From: Rhizobiaceae bacterium
GTDB taxonomy: Bacteria > Pseudomonadota > Alphaproteobacteria > Rhizobiales > Rhizobiaceae
Direction: 5' to 3'
Assembly (NCBI GenBank): GCA_028279875.1
Contig: JANQMU010000061.1
Location: 124,001-188,000, forward strand
Length of the DNA: 64,000 bases
Below are positions 46,179 through 54,649 of the stretch, piece by piece. Made by a program: the position numbers and the translations under genes. Numbering within the stretch: position 1 is the stretch's first letter; each line of letters opens with the position of its first letter. Below the pieces are notes generated by a model that was given only the letters and a program-made list of their open reading frames with translations, had not been told where the DNA came from and made no database searches.

Positions 46179-46510
46179 CAGTCGGCGTCCGCCATGGCCG
46201 ACCGTCTCTCATTGGCGATCAGCCACAGATTGCGAATATAAATGATCAGCCCCATGCCCTGCCCGGCGATGAACACCGGATCCTGGCGCTGAATGGCGTA
46301 GATGAACAGGAGGCCGCCGCCGAACAGCGAGAAAAACCAGAAGGCGACCGGCACGACGCTGCGTTTGGCGCGCTCGGAGGCAATCCACTGGACCACAAAG
46401 CGCATTGTGAAACAGACCTGGGCGAGGAAGCCCAGCAGCACCCATGCGTCGAGCTGCTCGATAAAGACGACACGGAACCAGACGACTAACGGTGTCACCG
46501 CTTCAATCAT
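46178..46510 (-). CDS. LAB_N-domain membrane protein (lipid-A-disaccharide synthase N-terminal-like)
   Basis: The 110-residue protein has three hydrophobic helices with F-V-V-Q-W-I-A-S-E-R and F-W-F-F-S-L-F-G-G. The stand-alone LAB_N domain commonly sits between GT2 and GT39 genes in lipid A modification clusters. Its role is thought to be accessory, perhaps donor-lipid handling. It overlaps both neighbours (8 and 1 bases). Confidence 0.85.
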   Translation of the reverse strand: MIEAVTPLVVWFRVVFIEQLDAWVLLGFLAQVCFTMRFVVQWIASERAKRSVVPVAFWFFSLFGGGLLFIYAIQRQDPVFIAGQGMGLIIYIRNLWLIANERRSAMADAD

Positions 46511-47225
46511 GATGAATTTCCTCGACCTTGGGCATTGCGCTGCGCCGGCGCTTCAGCCACCAAACTCCGAACAGGTCGAGCGCGCCGCGCAACCCGCGAT
46601 CCAAAATACCATAATTCGACGATCCGAAGCGACGCGGGCGATCCAGAACATCGATCGCAACGACGTCATAGCCCTCCTGGATGACCAGCGCGGGCAAAAA
46701 CCGGTGCGTGCCATTGAAAAAGGGAAGGCGCCTGAAAATATCGGCGTGCAGGGCTTTCAGGCCGCAACCGGAATCGCGCGTCTTGTCGTTGAGGATCGAG
46801 CCGCGCAGCCAATTGGCGAAGCGGGAAGACCATTGTTTGAGCTTCGTGTCCTTGCGCTTGATGCGCTGGCCGCAGGCAATGCCGATGCCGGGTCCTGCCT
46901 CGAGAAGCGTGTCAACGAGCGGACCGATATATTTCGGATTGTTCTGGCCGTCACCGTCGATCGTCGCGATGATGTCGCCCTTGGCCGCCAGCACGCCGGT
47001 TCGCAGCGACAGGCTCTGGCCGACGGAGGTCTCGTGGCGGAGATGGCGGACGGGAAACGGCCGCGCCGACGCTTCCGCAGAGAGCACCGCGGCCGTATCG
47101 TCGGTGGACCCGTCATTGACGATGATCACTTCGATGTCGCGGCCCGCCAGATGTTCGGCGATTTCATCCAGCAACGGCGGAATATTCTCCGCCTCGTTCT
47201 TGCATGGAATGACGATCGATATCAT
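46503..47225 (-). CDS. GT2-family glycosyltransferase (dolichol-phosphate mannose synthase/ArnC-like)
   Basis: The 240-residue cytoplasmic enzyme has V-I-P-C-K-N-E-A-E-N at the N-terminus, V-N-D-G-S-T-D-D-T for nucleotide binding and I-D-G-D-G-Q-N-N-P as the D-x-D metal motif. C-G-Q-R-I-K-R-K-D-T is conserved in the DPM1 group. No C-terminal transmembrane pair is present. It would load a sugar on a polyprenyl phosphate for the GT39 protein. Confidence 0.9.
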   Translation of the reverse strand: MISIVIPCKNEAENIPPLLDEIAEHLAGRDIEVIIVNDGSTDDTAAVLSAEASARPFPVRHLRHETSVGQSLSLRTGVLAAKGDIIATIDGDGQNNPKYIGPLVDTLLEAGPGIGIACGQRIKRKDTKLKQWSSRFANWLRGSILNDKTRDSGCGLKALHADIFRRLPFFNGTHRFLPALVIQEGYDVVAIDVLDRPRRFGSSNYGILDRGLRGALDLFGVWWLKRRRSAMPKVEEIHHD

Positions 47226-47524
47226 GGCGGCCCTGTCCTAATCAGTTTTGAGCTGACCGGCGTGCCCGAACGCGGCCGGGCATCCGTCGGGCTGATCTCG
47301 TCGTTCCCGTCTTTGCCGTCCCCGCTGGCCGGTCGCGGTCCGCTGCCCGCAGACTGGCCGACGCCTTACCAAGAGGGCGCGGTGGAGGCAAGTTCTTTGA
47401 CGGCGCCGCGCGACGGGTCGACAGCCTGATAATTATTCAAAAACAGGACTTTTCCTGATCGTCACCGGCGGTCATACTGCGGCAAAACCGATGCGCGGGG
47501 CATCGCGACAAATGGGAGAACACA

Positions 47525-49153
47525 ATGCTCGGACTGATGCAGGAATGGCCTCTGCTGTGCCACAAGATCCTCGATCATGCGGCGCTTTTTCATGGCGGCC
47601 GTGCGGTCGTTTCACGATCCGTCGAGGGGCCGATCCATCGCACCGATTACCGAGCCATTCGCGGACGGGCGCTGCAGGTTGCCAAACGACTCGAGAAGGA
47701 CGGCATCGGCCTCGGAGACCGCGTCGCCACCATGGCCTGGAATACCGGGCGGCATCTGGAGGCTTGGTATGGCATCCTGGGCATCGGCGCCGTGTATCAC
47801 ACATTGAATCCGCGGCTCTTCAGCGAGCAGATCATCTGGATCATGAACGATGCCGAAGACCGGTTTCTGTTTGTCGACCTGACCTTTGTCGGCCTGATCG
47901 AAGCGATTGCCGACAAGGTTCCGAGCCTCGAAAAGGTGATCATCCTCACCGACCGGGACCATATGCCGCAAACCACGCTGGCCAATGCCGTGGCCTTTGA
48001 GGACTGGATCGCCGAGACCGATCAGGATTTTGCCTGGAAGGAGTTCGACGAAAGAACCGCCGCCGGCATGTGCTACACATCGGGGACGACGGGCAACCCG
48101 AAGGGCGTGGTCTATTCGCACCGCTCCAACGTCCTGCACGCCATGGCCAGCGTCCAGCCGGACATGCTGAACCTGTCGTCGAGGGACCGGATGATGCCCG
48201 TCGTTCCGCTGTTTCATGCCAATGGCTGGTCGACTGCCTTTTCCTGCCCGATGGTGGGATGCGGCATGGTGATGCCTGGCGCCGGAATGGACGGCGCGTC
48301 GATCCATCAGCTCCTGTCCGAGGAACGGGTCACGGTCACCGCCGCCGTGCCGACGGTCTGGCTGATGCTGCTGCAGCACCTGGAGAAGACCGGGGACACG
48401 CTGCCGGATCTCGAACGGGTCATCATCGGCGGATCGGCCTGTCCGCGCTCCATCACCCAGGCCTTCCAGGAGACCTATGGTGTCGAGGTCATCCATGCCT
48501 GGGGCATGACGGAGATGAGCCCGCTCGGCAGCATGTGCACGATCAAACCGGAATATCAGGACCTTTCGGGAGAAGCCAAACTCGACCTGCAGGCCAAGCA
48601 GGGTCACCCGCCATTCACCGTCGAGATGAAAGTCACCAATGACGAGAACGAGGACCTGCCGTGGGACGGCAAGACCTTCGGGCGACTGAAGGTGCGCGGA
48701 CCCGCAATTTCGGCGTCCTACTACAAGGGTCGCGGCAGCGAGCAATTCGACGGTGAGGACTGGTTCGACACCGGCGACGTCGCCCATATCGACCCGCATG
48801 GCTATATGGAAATCACCGACCGCGCGAAGGATGTCATCAAGTCCGGCGGCGAATGGATTTCGACGATCGAGCTGGAGAATCTGGCCGTCGGACACGAGGA
48901 TGTCGCCGAGGCCGCGGTGATCGGCATTCATCATCCCAAGTGGGACGAGCGGCCGCTGCTCGTCATCGTCTGCAAGGAGGGCTGCAATCCGTCGAAAGAC
49001 GCCATCCTCGACTTCCTGCGCGGCAAGGTCGCAAAGTGGTGGATGCCCGATGATGTCGCGTTTGTTGATGAAATTCCACATACGGCGACCGGCAAGATCC
49101 AGAAGATGGATTTGCGCGAACAGTTCAAGGACTACAGTTTTCCGGGAACCTGA
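47525..49153 (+). CDS. Long-chain/medium-chain acyl-CoA synthetase (AMP-forming)
   Basis: The 542-residue protein has the AMP-binding signature [12 protein letters not shown], the A8 region W-F-D-T-G-D-V and a C-terminal catalytic lysine in [15 protein letters not shown] precedes the ATG. It resembles AlkK/FadD-like ligases that activate fatty acids to acyl-CoA. It is monocistronic; the 299-base region upstream shows nothing specific. Confidence 0.92.
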   Translation: MLGLMQEWPLLCHKILDHAALFHGGRAVVSRSVEGPIHRTDYRAIRGRALQVAKRLEKDGIGLGDRVATMAWNTGRHLEAWYGILGIGAVYHTLNPRLFSEQIIWIMNDAEDRFLFVDLTFVGLIEAIADKVPSLEKVIILTDRDHMPQTTLANAVAFEDWIAETDQDFAWKEFDERTAAGMCYTSGTTGNPKGVVYSHRSNVLHAMASVQPDMLNLSSRDRMMPVVPLFHANGWSTAFSCPMVGCGMVMPGAGMDGASIHQLLSEERVTVTAAVPTVWLMLLQHLEKTGDTLPDLERVIIGGSACPRSITQAFQETYGVEVIHAWGMTEMSPLGSMCTIKPEYQDLSGEAKLDLQAKQGHPPFTVEMKVTNDENEDLPWDGKTFGRLKVRGPAISASYYKGRGSEQFDGEDWFDTGDVAHIDPHGYMEITDRAKDVIKSGGEWISTIELENLAVGHEDVAEAAVIGIHHPKWDERPLLVIVCKEGCNPSKDAILDFLRGKVAKWWMPDDVAFVDEIPHTATGKIQKMDLREQFKDYSFPGT

Positions 49154-49210
49154 CGACTATCTTGTCGGACACGGATGGCCGGTTCGGATCGACGGGCCGT
49201 CACCGGATGC

Positions 49211-49603
49211 TCAAAAGCGAATGGCCAGATAGCCGACGCCCGCCGACACGCCCGTTAGGGCGGCACCCCAGGCGATATCCACCAGCACCATGGCGATCGT
49301 CCAGTCGCGCAGCGTGGCGTAATTGGTGACGTCATAGGTGCCATAGGCGATCAAGCCGAGCAGCGCGCCGAGCAGTACGGCCGTCAGCAGCGATTCGGAC
49401 CGCAATGCGGGCAGGACCGCGAAGATGACGATGCCGGCAATGTAGAAGACATAGAAAATCGCCGCGACGCCAAGCCGCGGCTGATCGAGCATCAGCGGCC
49501 CGATCTGGCTGCGGTAGAACGAGCCGGCCAGGCGGGTCAGCCAGAGATAGTCCAGCAAAAAGAAAACAGTCGCCGTGGCGATATAGGCCTTCAGGTAAAT
49601 CAT
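49211..49603 (-). CDS. DUF2177-family membrane protein
   Basis: The 130-residue protein has four hydrophobic helices. D-Y-L-W-L-T near the N-terminus, G-T-Y-D-V-T-N-Y-A-T-L-R-D-W and V-D-I-A-W-G are the family hallmarks. Function is unknown. Its predicted RpoE promoter makes it a probable member of the singlet-oxygen regulon, divergent from the FAD oxidoreductase. Confidence 0.88.
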   Translation of the reverse strand: MIYLKAYIATATVFFLLDYLWLTRLAGSFYRSQIGPLMLDQPRLGVAAIFYVFYIAGIVIFAVLPALRSESLLTAVLLGALLGLIAYGTYDVTNYATLRDWTIAMVLVDIAWGAALTGVSAGVGYLAIRF

Positions 49604-49631
49604 CGATGGCTGCTCTGCAGTTGGTCGCTGA

Positions 49632-49661
49632 TCTTTACGTCGGATCGGGGCTTTCGGATCA
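49632..49661 (-). promoter_or_regulatory. Predicted RpoE (ECF11) promoter for the DUF2177 gene
   Basis: On the minus strand TGATCC (49656-49661), 18 bases and TAAAGA (49632-49637) match the RpoE consensus recalled for Rhodobacter (TGATCC-N18-TAAGA). The start codon is 29 bases beyond. Confidence 0.8.
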
Positions 49662-49694
49662 CCGGGCCGGCGCCGGGCTCATTTACGCGTTTTG

Positions 49695-49724
49695 TGATCC
49701 GGCACCAATGTGCATACGTAAGGA
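49695..49724 (+). promoter_or_regulatory. Predicted RpoE (ECF11) promoter for the FAD oxidoreductase - DUF1365 operon
   Basis: TGATCC (49695-49700), 18 bases and TAAGGA (49719-49724) lie 32 bases upstream of the TTG start at 49757. It is back to back with the DUF2177 promoter. Confidence 0.82.
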
Positions 49725-49756
49725 TATGAAAGCATGGCGTGGTACAGGAGCACCCG

Positions 49757-51076
49757 TTGAAAAAGCAGAATATCGCGGTGATCGGCGGCGGCGTATCCGG
49801 GCTGTCGGCAGCCTGGCTCCTGAGCCGCCGCCACAATGTCACACTGTTCGAAAAGGCGGACTATGCGGGCGGCCACGCCAATACGGTAACGGTGGAGACA
49901 CGGGACGGGGCGATCCCGGTCGATACGGGGTTTATCGTCTTCAACGACCGCAACTATCCCAATCTCAAGGCGCTGCTCGGGCATCTGGGCGTTGCGTGCG
50001 CGGACACGAGGATGAGCTTTTCGCTCACCCATGATTTCGGACGCTATGAATATGCCGGTTGCGGAAAGGGATTTTTCGGCCAGCGCAGCAATCTGGTGAA
50101 TGTTCACCACTGGATGATGCTGCGCGAGATCAACCGGTTTTTCCGCCATTCGAGCCGGCGGATCGCCCTCTATCACAAGGATACTGCGCTCGGCGCATTT
50201 TTGGAGAAGGAACATTATTCGCGCGATTTCATCGATGAGCATATCGTTCCCATGGGGGCGGCGATCTGGTCGACCTCGGTGCAGAAGATGCTTGAATTTC
50301 CGGCCCGGTCCTTCATCGATTTCTACGCCAATCACGGGCTCCTGCAGTTTCGCAAGCGGCCGCTCTGGAAAACGGTGCTCGGCGGCAGCCGGCTCTATGT
50401 GCGGCGCCTGATTGAGGACGGCGATTTCGAGACCCGCCTCAACGCCGACATAAGACAGGTTCACCGACGTCCGGACCGGGTGCTCATCGAAACCCGGGAC
50501 GGGGTGATGCACCTCTTCGATCACGTGATTTTCGCAACCCATGCGGATCAGGCGCTGGACCTTCTGGGCGATGCGGATCCCGTTGAAAGGGCGCTGCTGT
50601 CGGCCTTTCCCTATCAGAAAAACACGGCCGTGCTGCATCGCGACGAGCGGTGGATGCCAAAACGCAGCCGACTGTGGTCGGCCTGGAACTATATCAAGAC
50701 GGGCGAAGATGACGGGCTTTGCGTGAGCTACTGGATGAACCGGCTGCAATCGCTGCCGACCCGCGAAAACATCTTTGTGACCCTCAACCCGTCGCAGGAG
50801 ATTCGCGCCGACAGGATCGACCGGGTGCTGCACTATGATCATCCGGTGTTCACCGCCGCCGCATTCCGCGCCCAAGAGGAGATGCATACCGTGCAGGGGT
50901 ACCGCCGTACCTGGTATTGCGGCAGCTATCTTGGATACGGTTTCCATGAAGACGGCCTTGTCAGCGGTCTCGCCGTCGCCGAGGAACTGGGCGGAATCGC
51001 GCGACCCTGGGCCAGCGACGAGACCTTCACCGGCCAGCGCGCGGTGACGGCGCAATATCGCCAGGTGGCGGAATGA
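49757..51076 (+). CDS. FAD/NAD(P)-dependent oxidoreductase (amine-oxidase/desaturase-like)
   Basis: The 439-residue protein starts at TTG 49757, which has AGGAG at correct spacing; the longer frame from 49739 lies just after the promoter. Rossmann FAD-binding I-G-G-G-V-S-G-L-S-A-A and the following E-K-A-D-Y-A-G-G-H-A-N-T motif match a family regularly found with DUF1365 in RpoE-ChrR regulons. Homologues have been linked to lipid modification under singlet oxygen; the exact reaction here is inference. It overlaps the next gene by four bases. Confidence 0.88.
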   Translation: MKKQNIAVIGGGVSGLSAAWLLSRRHNVTLFEKADYAGGHANTVTVETRDGAIPVDTGFIVFNDRNYPNLKALLGHLGVACADTRMSFSLTHDFGRYEYAGCGKGFFGQRSNLVNVHHWMMLREINRFFRHSSRRIALYHKDTALGAFLEKEHYSRDFIDEHIVPMGAAIWSTSVQKMLEFPARSFIDFYANHGLLQFRKRPLWKTVLGGSRLYVRRLIEDGDFETRLNADIRQVHRRPDRVLIETRDGVMHLFDHVIFATHADQALDLLGDADPVERALLSAFPYQKNTAVLHRDERWMPKRSRLWSAWNYIKTGEDDGLCVSYWMNRLQSLPTRENIFVTLNPSQEIRADRIDRVLHYDHPVFTAAAFRAQEEMHTVQGYRRTWYCGSYLGYGFHEDGLVSGLAVAEELGGIARPWASDETFTGQRAVTAQYRQVAE

Positions 51077-51873
51077 GCGACAGGCATGAAGGGCTGTATG
51101 CGGGTTCGGTGATGCACCGGCGCATCAGGCCGAAAATGCATCATTTCAAATATAATGTGTTTGCCCTGCTGGCCGATGTCGACACCCTGCCAGACCTCGG
51201 CCGCCGGCTGCGGCTGTTTTCCCACAACCGGTTCAACCTGTTTTCCATGCATGACGCGGATTTCGGCGACGGTGGCGATCTGCGATCGCATCTCGACGGG
51301 ATCGCCGAGGCGACGGTCGGGCGCGGTGCCGTCGACCGCTTCCTCATTTTGTGTTACCCGCGCGTGCTCGGCTATGTCTTCAATCCTTTGACAGTCTATT
51401 ACGGCCTCGATGCAGGCGGAGAATGTGTGGTGACGATCTATGAAGTGTCGAACACGTTCGGCGAACGGCACAGTTACGCCATGGCGACGGAGGCGGATCG
51501 CGGCGGGGTCATCCGCCATGGCTGCGACAAGGTCTTTCACGTCTCGCCGTTCAACCGGATCAATGGGCGCTATGCTTTCAGGACGGCATTGCCCGGCGAG
51601 ACGGCGGCGATCGGCATTCGCCTGGAAGACGATGACGGCCCGTTGATGGCGGCACATTTTGCCGGCCAGCGCCGGCCGCTGACCGACCGGCAATTGCTGG
51701 GTCGGTTTGCCGCCACCGCCTTGATGACCCAAAAGGTCTGGCTGGCCATTCGGTGGCAGGCCCTGCGGCTGTGGCTGCGACGCCTGCCGGTCCATCGAAA
51801 GCCGGCGCCGCCGCGTTCTCCCGTCAGTGTGCACACAGTCGCCAACAAGGCGCCCGACGATCTCGCCGCCTGA
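51073..51873 (+). CDS. DUF1365-family protein
   Basis: The 266-residue protein has M-H-R-R-I-R-P-K-M-H-H-F-K-Y near the N-terminus, N-P-L-T-V-Y-Y and H-V-S-P-F-N-R-I-N-G-R-Y as family signatures. Function is not established. It starts within the stop of the oxidoreductase (ATGA), so the two are translationally coupled and probably act together on membrane lipid. Confidence 0.9.
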   Translation: MSDRHEGLYAGSVMHRRIRPKMHHFKYNVFALLADVDTLPDLGRRLRLFSHNRFNLFSMHDADFGDGGDLRSHLDGIAEATVGRGAVDRFLILCYPRVLGYVFNPLTVYYGLDAGGECVVTIYEVSNTFGERHSYAMATEADRGGVIRHGCDKVFHVSPFNRINGRYAFRTALPGETAAIGIRLEDDDGPLMAAHFAGQRRPLTDRQLLGRFAATALMTQKVWLAIRWQALRLWLRRLPVHRKPAPPRSPVSVHTVANKAPDDLAA

Positions 51874-51912
51874 ATGCGCCTGTTGCTTATCGGGCCGTGT
51901 CCAGGAGGCCTG

Positions 51913-52674
51913 CTAACGCCGCAGCATCCGCCGGATGCCCCAGAAGAACAGCGGATTGGGAACGAGGTTGGCCAGCCGAACCGTGTTGGCGAACAGCCAT
52001 GGAAAGAGGATCGCGAATTTTCGTCGCCTGATGCCGGCCAGCATGCTGCGGGCGGCCTGATCGGCGCTGATCATGCCGGGCATGGCGAATCTGTTCTGCC
52101 GCGTCATCGGCGTGTCGACGAATCCCGGATTGACAATCGACACGTCGATGCCGAAGGGCTCGAGATCGATCTTCAGCGTTTCGGCGAAATTCATCAGGGC
52201 CGCCTTGGTCGGCCCGTAGGCCGCGGCCTGCGGCAGACCGCGATAGCCGGCGACGGAGGCGACAATCACGATGTGACCGCGCCGGCGCGCCTTCATGCCC
52301 GGAACCACCGCGTTCACCAGATTGACCGCACCGAAGAAATTGACATCCATGGCGGCATGCATCGACGCCAGATCCAGTTGATCGGCCGGCATGACTTTCC
52401 ACAGGCCCGAACAGATCACGGCGAGATCGATGGATCCGAACTGCGTTTCGATCGCACCGGCCACCTCGGCCATCGCATCGGCGGAGGTGACGTCCACCGG
52501 AAACGGCACCAGTGATTGTGTCTCCGACCGGATTTTCTCAAGCTTGTCGCCGGACCGCGCCGATATGGCGACCCGGGCCGCCTCACCATCGATCAGGCGC
52601 GCGAAGTGTTCGCCGATGCCCGAGCTGGCGCCGATCACCCAGACGTTGCCGAGCCCTTCGCCGGGTTCCCGCAT
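51913..52674 (-). CDS. Short-chain dehydrogenase/reductase
   Basis: The 253-residue protein has the cofactor motif G-A-S-S-G-I-G (15-21) and catalytic Y-G-P-T-K (Y-x3-K). It follows chrR by 10 bases on the same strand, so it is probably expressed with rpoE-chrR. An SDR in this position is common in such loci. Substrate unknown. Confidence 0.88.
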   Translation of the reverse strand: MREPGEGLGNVWVIGASSGIGEHFARLIDGEAARVAISARSGDKLEKIRSETQSLVPFPVDVTSADAMAEVAGAIETQFGSIDLAVICSGLWKVMPADQLDLASMHAAMDVNFFGAVNLVNAVVPGMKARRRGHIVIVASVAGYRGLPQAAAYGPTKAALMNFAETLKIDLEPFGIDVSIVNPGFVDTPMTRQNRFAMPGMISADQAARSMLAGIRRRKFAILFPWLFANTVRLANLVPNPLFFWGIRRMLRR

Positions 52675-52684
52675 CGGACAGAAC

Positions 52685-53353
52685 TCAGATCCTGACGAAG
52701 GGCTGCATCAGGCGGCTGACAACGCCCTTGAAGCGTGTCGGCTCTTCCGTCGCCACCAGACAGATGCACGGCTCGTCGGAATCGACCACCGGCTGGTGTT
52801 CGACATGCTCATCGAGATCGGCGATATCGCCGGCCTGATACCGGCCCAGCACATCGCTGTAGGAGCCGCGCATCACCAGCGTCATTTCGGATCCGCCGTG
52901 GCCGTGTTCGGGCATTTTCCGGCCGCGGCCGATCTTCAACATATAGAGGGACGAATTTGTGTCGGCCAGCTCGATGCGGTGGCGCTGGACGCCCGGCACA
53001 ATCGTGCGCCAGCGCACATCGTCGAAAGTATCGCCGACAAGGCGCCTGAGCGGCAGCGGAACGTCCGACCGAAGCGTTTCACGGATCCCTTGATCCGCCG
53101 GCGCGGCGGGCCGGTCCCTGGCGCCATCGGCGTCAATGGCATGTGACAGGCGCGCAAAGGCGCCATCGGAAAGCGCCGGCGCCGGCGCGTCATCAAGACA
53201 TTGCCCGCCCATGGCCTCGGCAAGGCGAACGGCCCTGCGGCACTCGTCGCACATCGCAAGATGCGAGGCCACCACGATGGTAAAGGCCGCATCCAGATCG
53301 CCGCTCGCGTAGCGCATCACTGTCGCGGCATCCAGATGGTGATGAATGCTCAT
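52685..53353 (-). CDS. chrR: ChrR-type zinc anti-sigma factor (cupin)
   Basis: The 222-residue protein has His6, His31, Cys35 and Cys38 (H-L-A-M-C-D-E-C), the zinc-binding set of the anti-sigma domain at the same residue numbers I recall for Rhodobacter ChrR. The C-terminal cupin has H-G-H-G-G-S-E metal ligands and senses singlet oxygen. It holds RpoE inactive until stress. It starts within the rpoE stop (ATGA overlap). Confidence 0.93.
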   Translation of the reverse strand: MSIHHHLDAATVMRYASGDLDAAFTIVVASHLAMCDECRRAVRLAEAMGGQCLDDAPAPALSDGAFARLSHAIDADGARDRPAAPADQGIRETLRSDVPLPLRRLVGDTFDDVRWRTIVPGVQRHRIELADTNSSLYMLKIGRGRKMPEHGHGGSEMTLVMRGSYSDVLGRYQAGDIADLDEHVEHQPVVDSDEPCICLVATEEPTRFKGVVSRLMQPFVRI

Positions 53354-53949
53354 TTCAATTCCTCAAGATGATCTTTCAGTTTCTGATAGGCCAGACGCAT
53401 GCGCGATTTGACGGTGCCGATCGGCAGGTTCAGTTCCTCGGCAATCGCGCTTTGCGGCTTGAACCGCAGAAAGGCCATTTCAATCACCGTCCTTTGTTCC
53501 TCGGGCAGCCGGTCGACCGCCTCGCGGACCCGGCTGTCACTCTGGCGCGCAATGACCTGCGTCTCGGCGCTGGGCGCATCGCATTCCAGTATCACCGTGT
53601 CGACATCGACATAGGGCTGGACCGGCTGCCGGCGCAGCCTGTCGATCCGGGCATTGCGGGCGATGGTGAAGATCCAGGTGCTGACATTGCCGCGTTCCGG
53701 TGCGTAGAGCGCGGCCTTGCGCCAGACGGTCATCATGACGTCCTGCACCAAGTCTTCGGCCAGGTCCTCCGTCGCCCCGGAACCCATCATCATGCCCTTG
53801 ATGCGCGGACCGAAGCGGTCAAACAGGGTTTCGAACGCGTCCCGGTCACGTGAATCGGCAATGGCGGCGATCAGCGACTGCAGGATCTGCTGATCCGAAC
53901 CCGGTTCCCGATTGGCCATCGGTTTTTCCACTCGCATGACTTTCAGCAT
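53350..53949 (-). CDS. rpoE: RNA polymerase ECF sigma factor RpoE (ECF11 type)
   Basis: The 199-residue protein starts at ATG 53949. The frame is open to 53994, but that would place the start inside the predicted promoter, so it is rejected. Region 2 contains D-L-V-Q-D-V-M-M-T-V-W and W-I-F-T-I-A-R-N; region 4 has L-P-E-E-Q-R-T-V-I and G-T-V-K-S-R-M-R-L-A. It directs transcription from TGATCC-N18-TAA promoters, four of which lie in this locus including its own. Confidence 0.94.
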   Translation of the reverse strand: MLKVMRVEKPMANREPGSDQQILQSLIAAIADSRDRDAFETLFDRFGPRIKGMMMGSGATEDLAEDLVQDVMMTVWRKAALYAPERGNVSTWIFTIARNARIDRLRRQPVQPYVDVDTVILECDAPSAETQVIARQSDSRVREAVDRLPEEQRTVIEMAFLRFKPQSAIAEELNLPIGTVKSRMRLAYQKLKDHLEELK

Positions 53950-53972
53950 TGCCCGACCTTCATGTGTCGGGA

Positions 53973-54002
53973 CCATTACGCGGACCAAGTTCAATCAGAT
54001 CA
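53973..54002 (-). promoter_or_regulatory. Predicted RpoE promoter for rpoE-chrR-SDR (autoregulation)
   Basis: On the minus strand TGATCT (53997-54002), 18 bases and TAATGG (53973-53978) lie just upstream of the rpoE ATG at 53949. One mismatch from the -35 consensus. Confidence 0.75.
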
Positions 54003-54026
54003 CAATCGGGCGTTTTTTTGAACCGG

Positions 54027-54056
54027 TGATCCAATCATCCAAAACGTCCGTAACCC
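54027..54056 (+). promoter_or_regulatory. Predicted RpoE promoter for the fasciclin gene
   Basis: TGATCC (54027-54032), 18 bases and TAACCC (54051-54056) lie 58 bases upstream of the fasciclin ATG. The -10 is less perfect than in the others. It is divergent from the rpoE promoter. Confidence 0.7.
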
Positions 54057-54113
54057 AGACGCTAGCAACGAAACCAACCGGTCGTCGACTGATCCCATTG
54101 AGAGGACTTGAAG

Positions 54114-54602
54114 ATGAAAAAAATTCTGATCGCGGCGGGCCTTGCCACCGCACTCATGGCGACGGGGCCTGCCCAGTCGGCCAATATTGTCGAGACGGCC
54201 AAGAGCGCCGGCAGTTTTGAAACGCTGCTCGCCGCGGCAACGGCCGCCGGGCTTGCCGATGCGCTGGCTACCGGCGACAATCTGACCGTTTTCGCGCCGA
54301 CAGACGAAGCCTTCGCCGCGCTGCCGGCCGGCACCGTTGAGACCCTGCTCAAGCCGGAAAACAAGGACCAGCTTGTTGCCGTGCTGAGCTATCACGTCCT
54401 GCCGCGCAAGCTGATGTCCAATCAGTTGCCGGGCCGGGTTATTCACGTCAAGACGATCAAATCCGGGGGCGACAGGCTGCTGGCCGTCGAAAAATCGGCA
54501 AGCGGCGTATCGGTGGACGGAGCCAATGTGATCACCGCCGACATCGTCACCGACAATGGCGTGATCCATGTGATCGACAAGGTCATGCTGCCGTCGAATT
54601 GA
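54114..54602 (+). CDS. Exported fasciclin-domain protein
   Basis: The 162-residue protein has a signal peptide ending near A-Q-S-A-N. The fasciclin repeat shows F-A-P-T-D-E-A-F-A-A-L-P and L-S-Y-H-V-L-P, with V-I-D-K-V-M-L-P at the end. Fasciclin proteins mediate adhesion or act in the periplasm. ATG 54114 is preferred to a TTG two codons upstream. Its divergent position and promoter suggest it belongs to the RpoE stress regulon. Confidence 0.9.
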   Translation: MKKILIAAGLATALMATGPAQSANIVETAKSAGSFETLLAAATAAGLADALATGDNLTVFAPTDEAFAALPAGTVETLLKPENKDQLVAVLSYHVLPRKLMSNQLPGRVIHVKTIKSGGDRLLAVEKSASGVSVDGANVITADIVTDNGVIHVIDKVMLPSN

Positions 54603-54612
54603 GGTATCAACG

Positions 54613-54632
54613 GGGGCGCTTGTGAGCGCCCC
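54613..54632. terminator. Stem-loop between convergent fasciclin and ABC ATPase genes
   Basis: GGGGCGC and GCGCCCC form a seven-base stem with a six-base loop, 11 bases after the fasciclin stop. No T-run follows. It is a candidate bidirectional terminator. Confidence 0.5.
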
Positions 54633-54649
54633 TGTCGATCTGAAATCGC

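Noticed and set aside
47612-49081. 489-codon frame on the minus strand
   Set aside because: Antisense to the acyl-CoA synthetase, which has all AMP-binding motifs.
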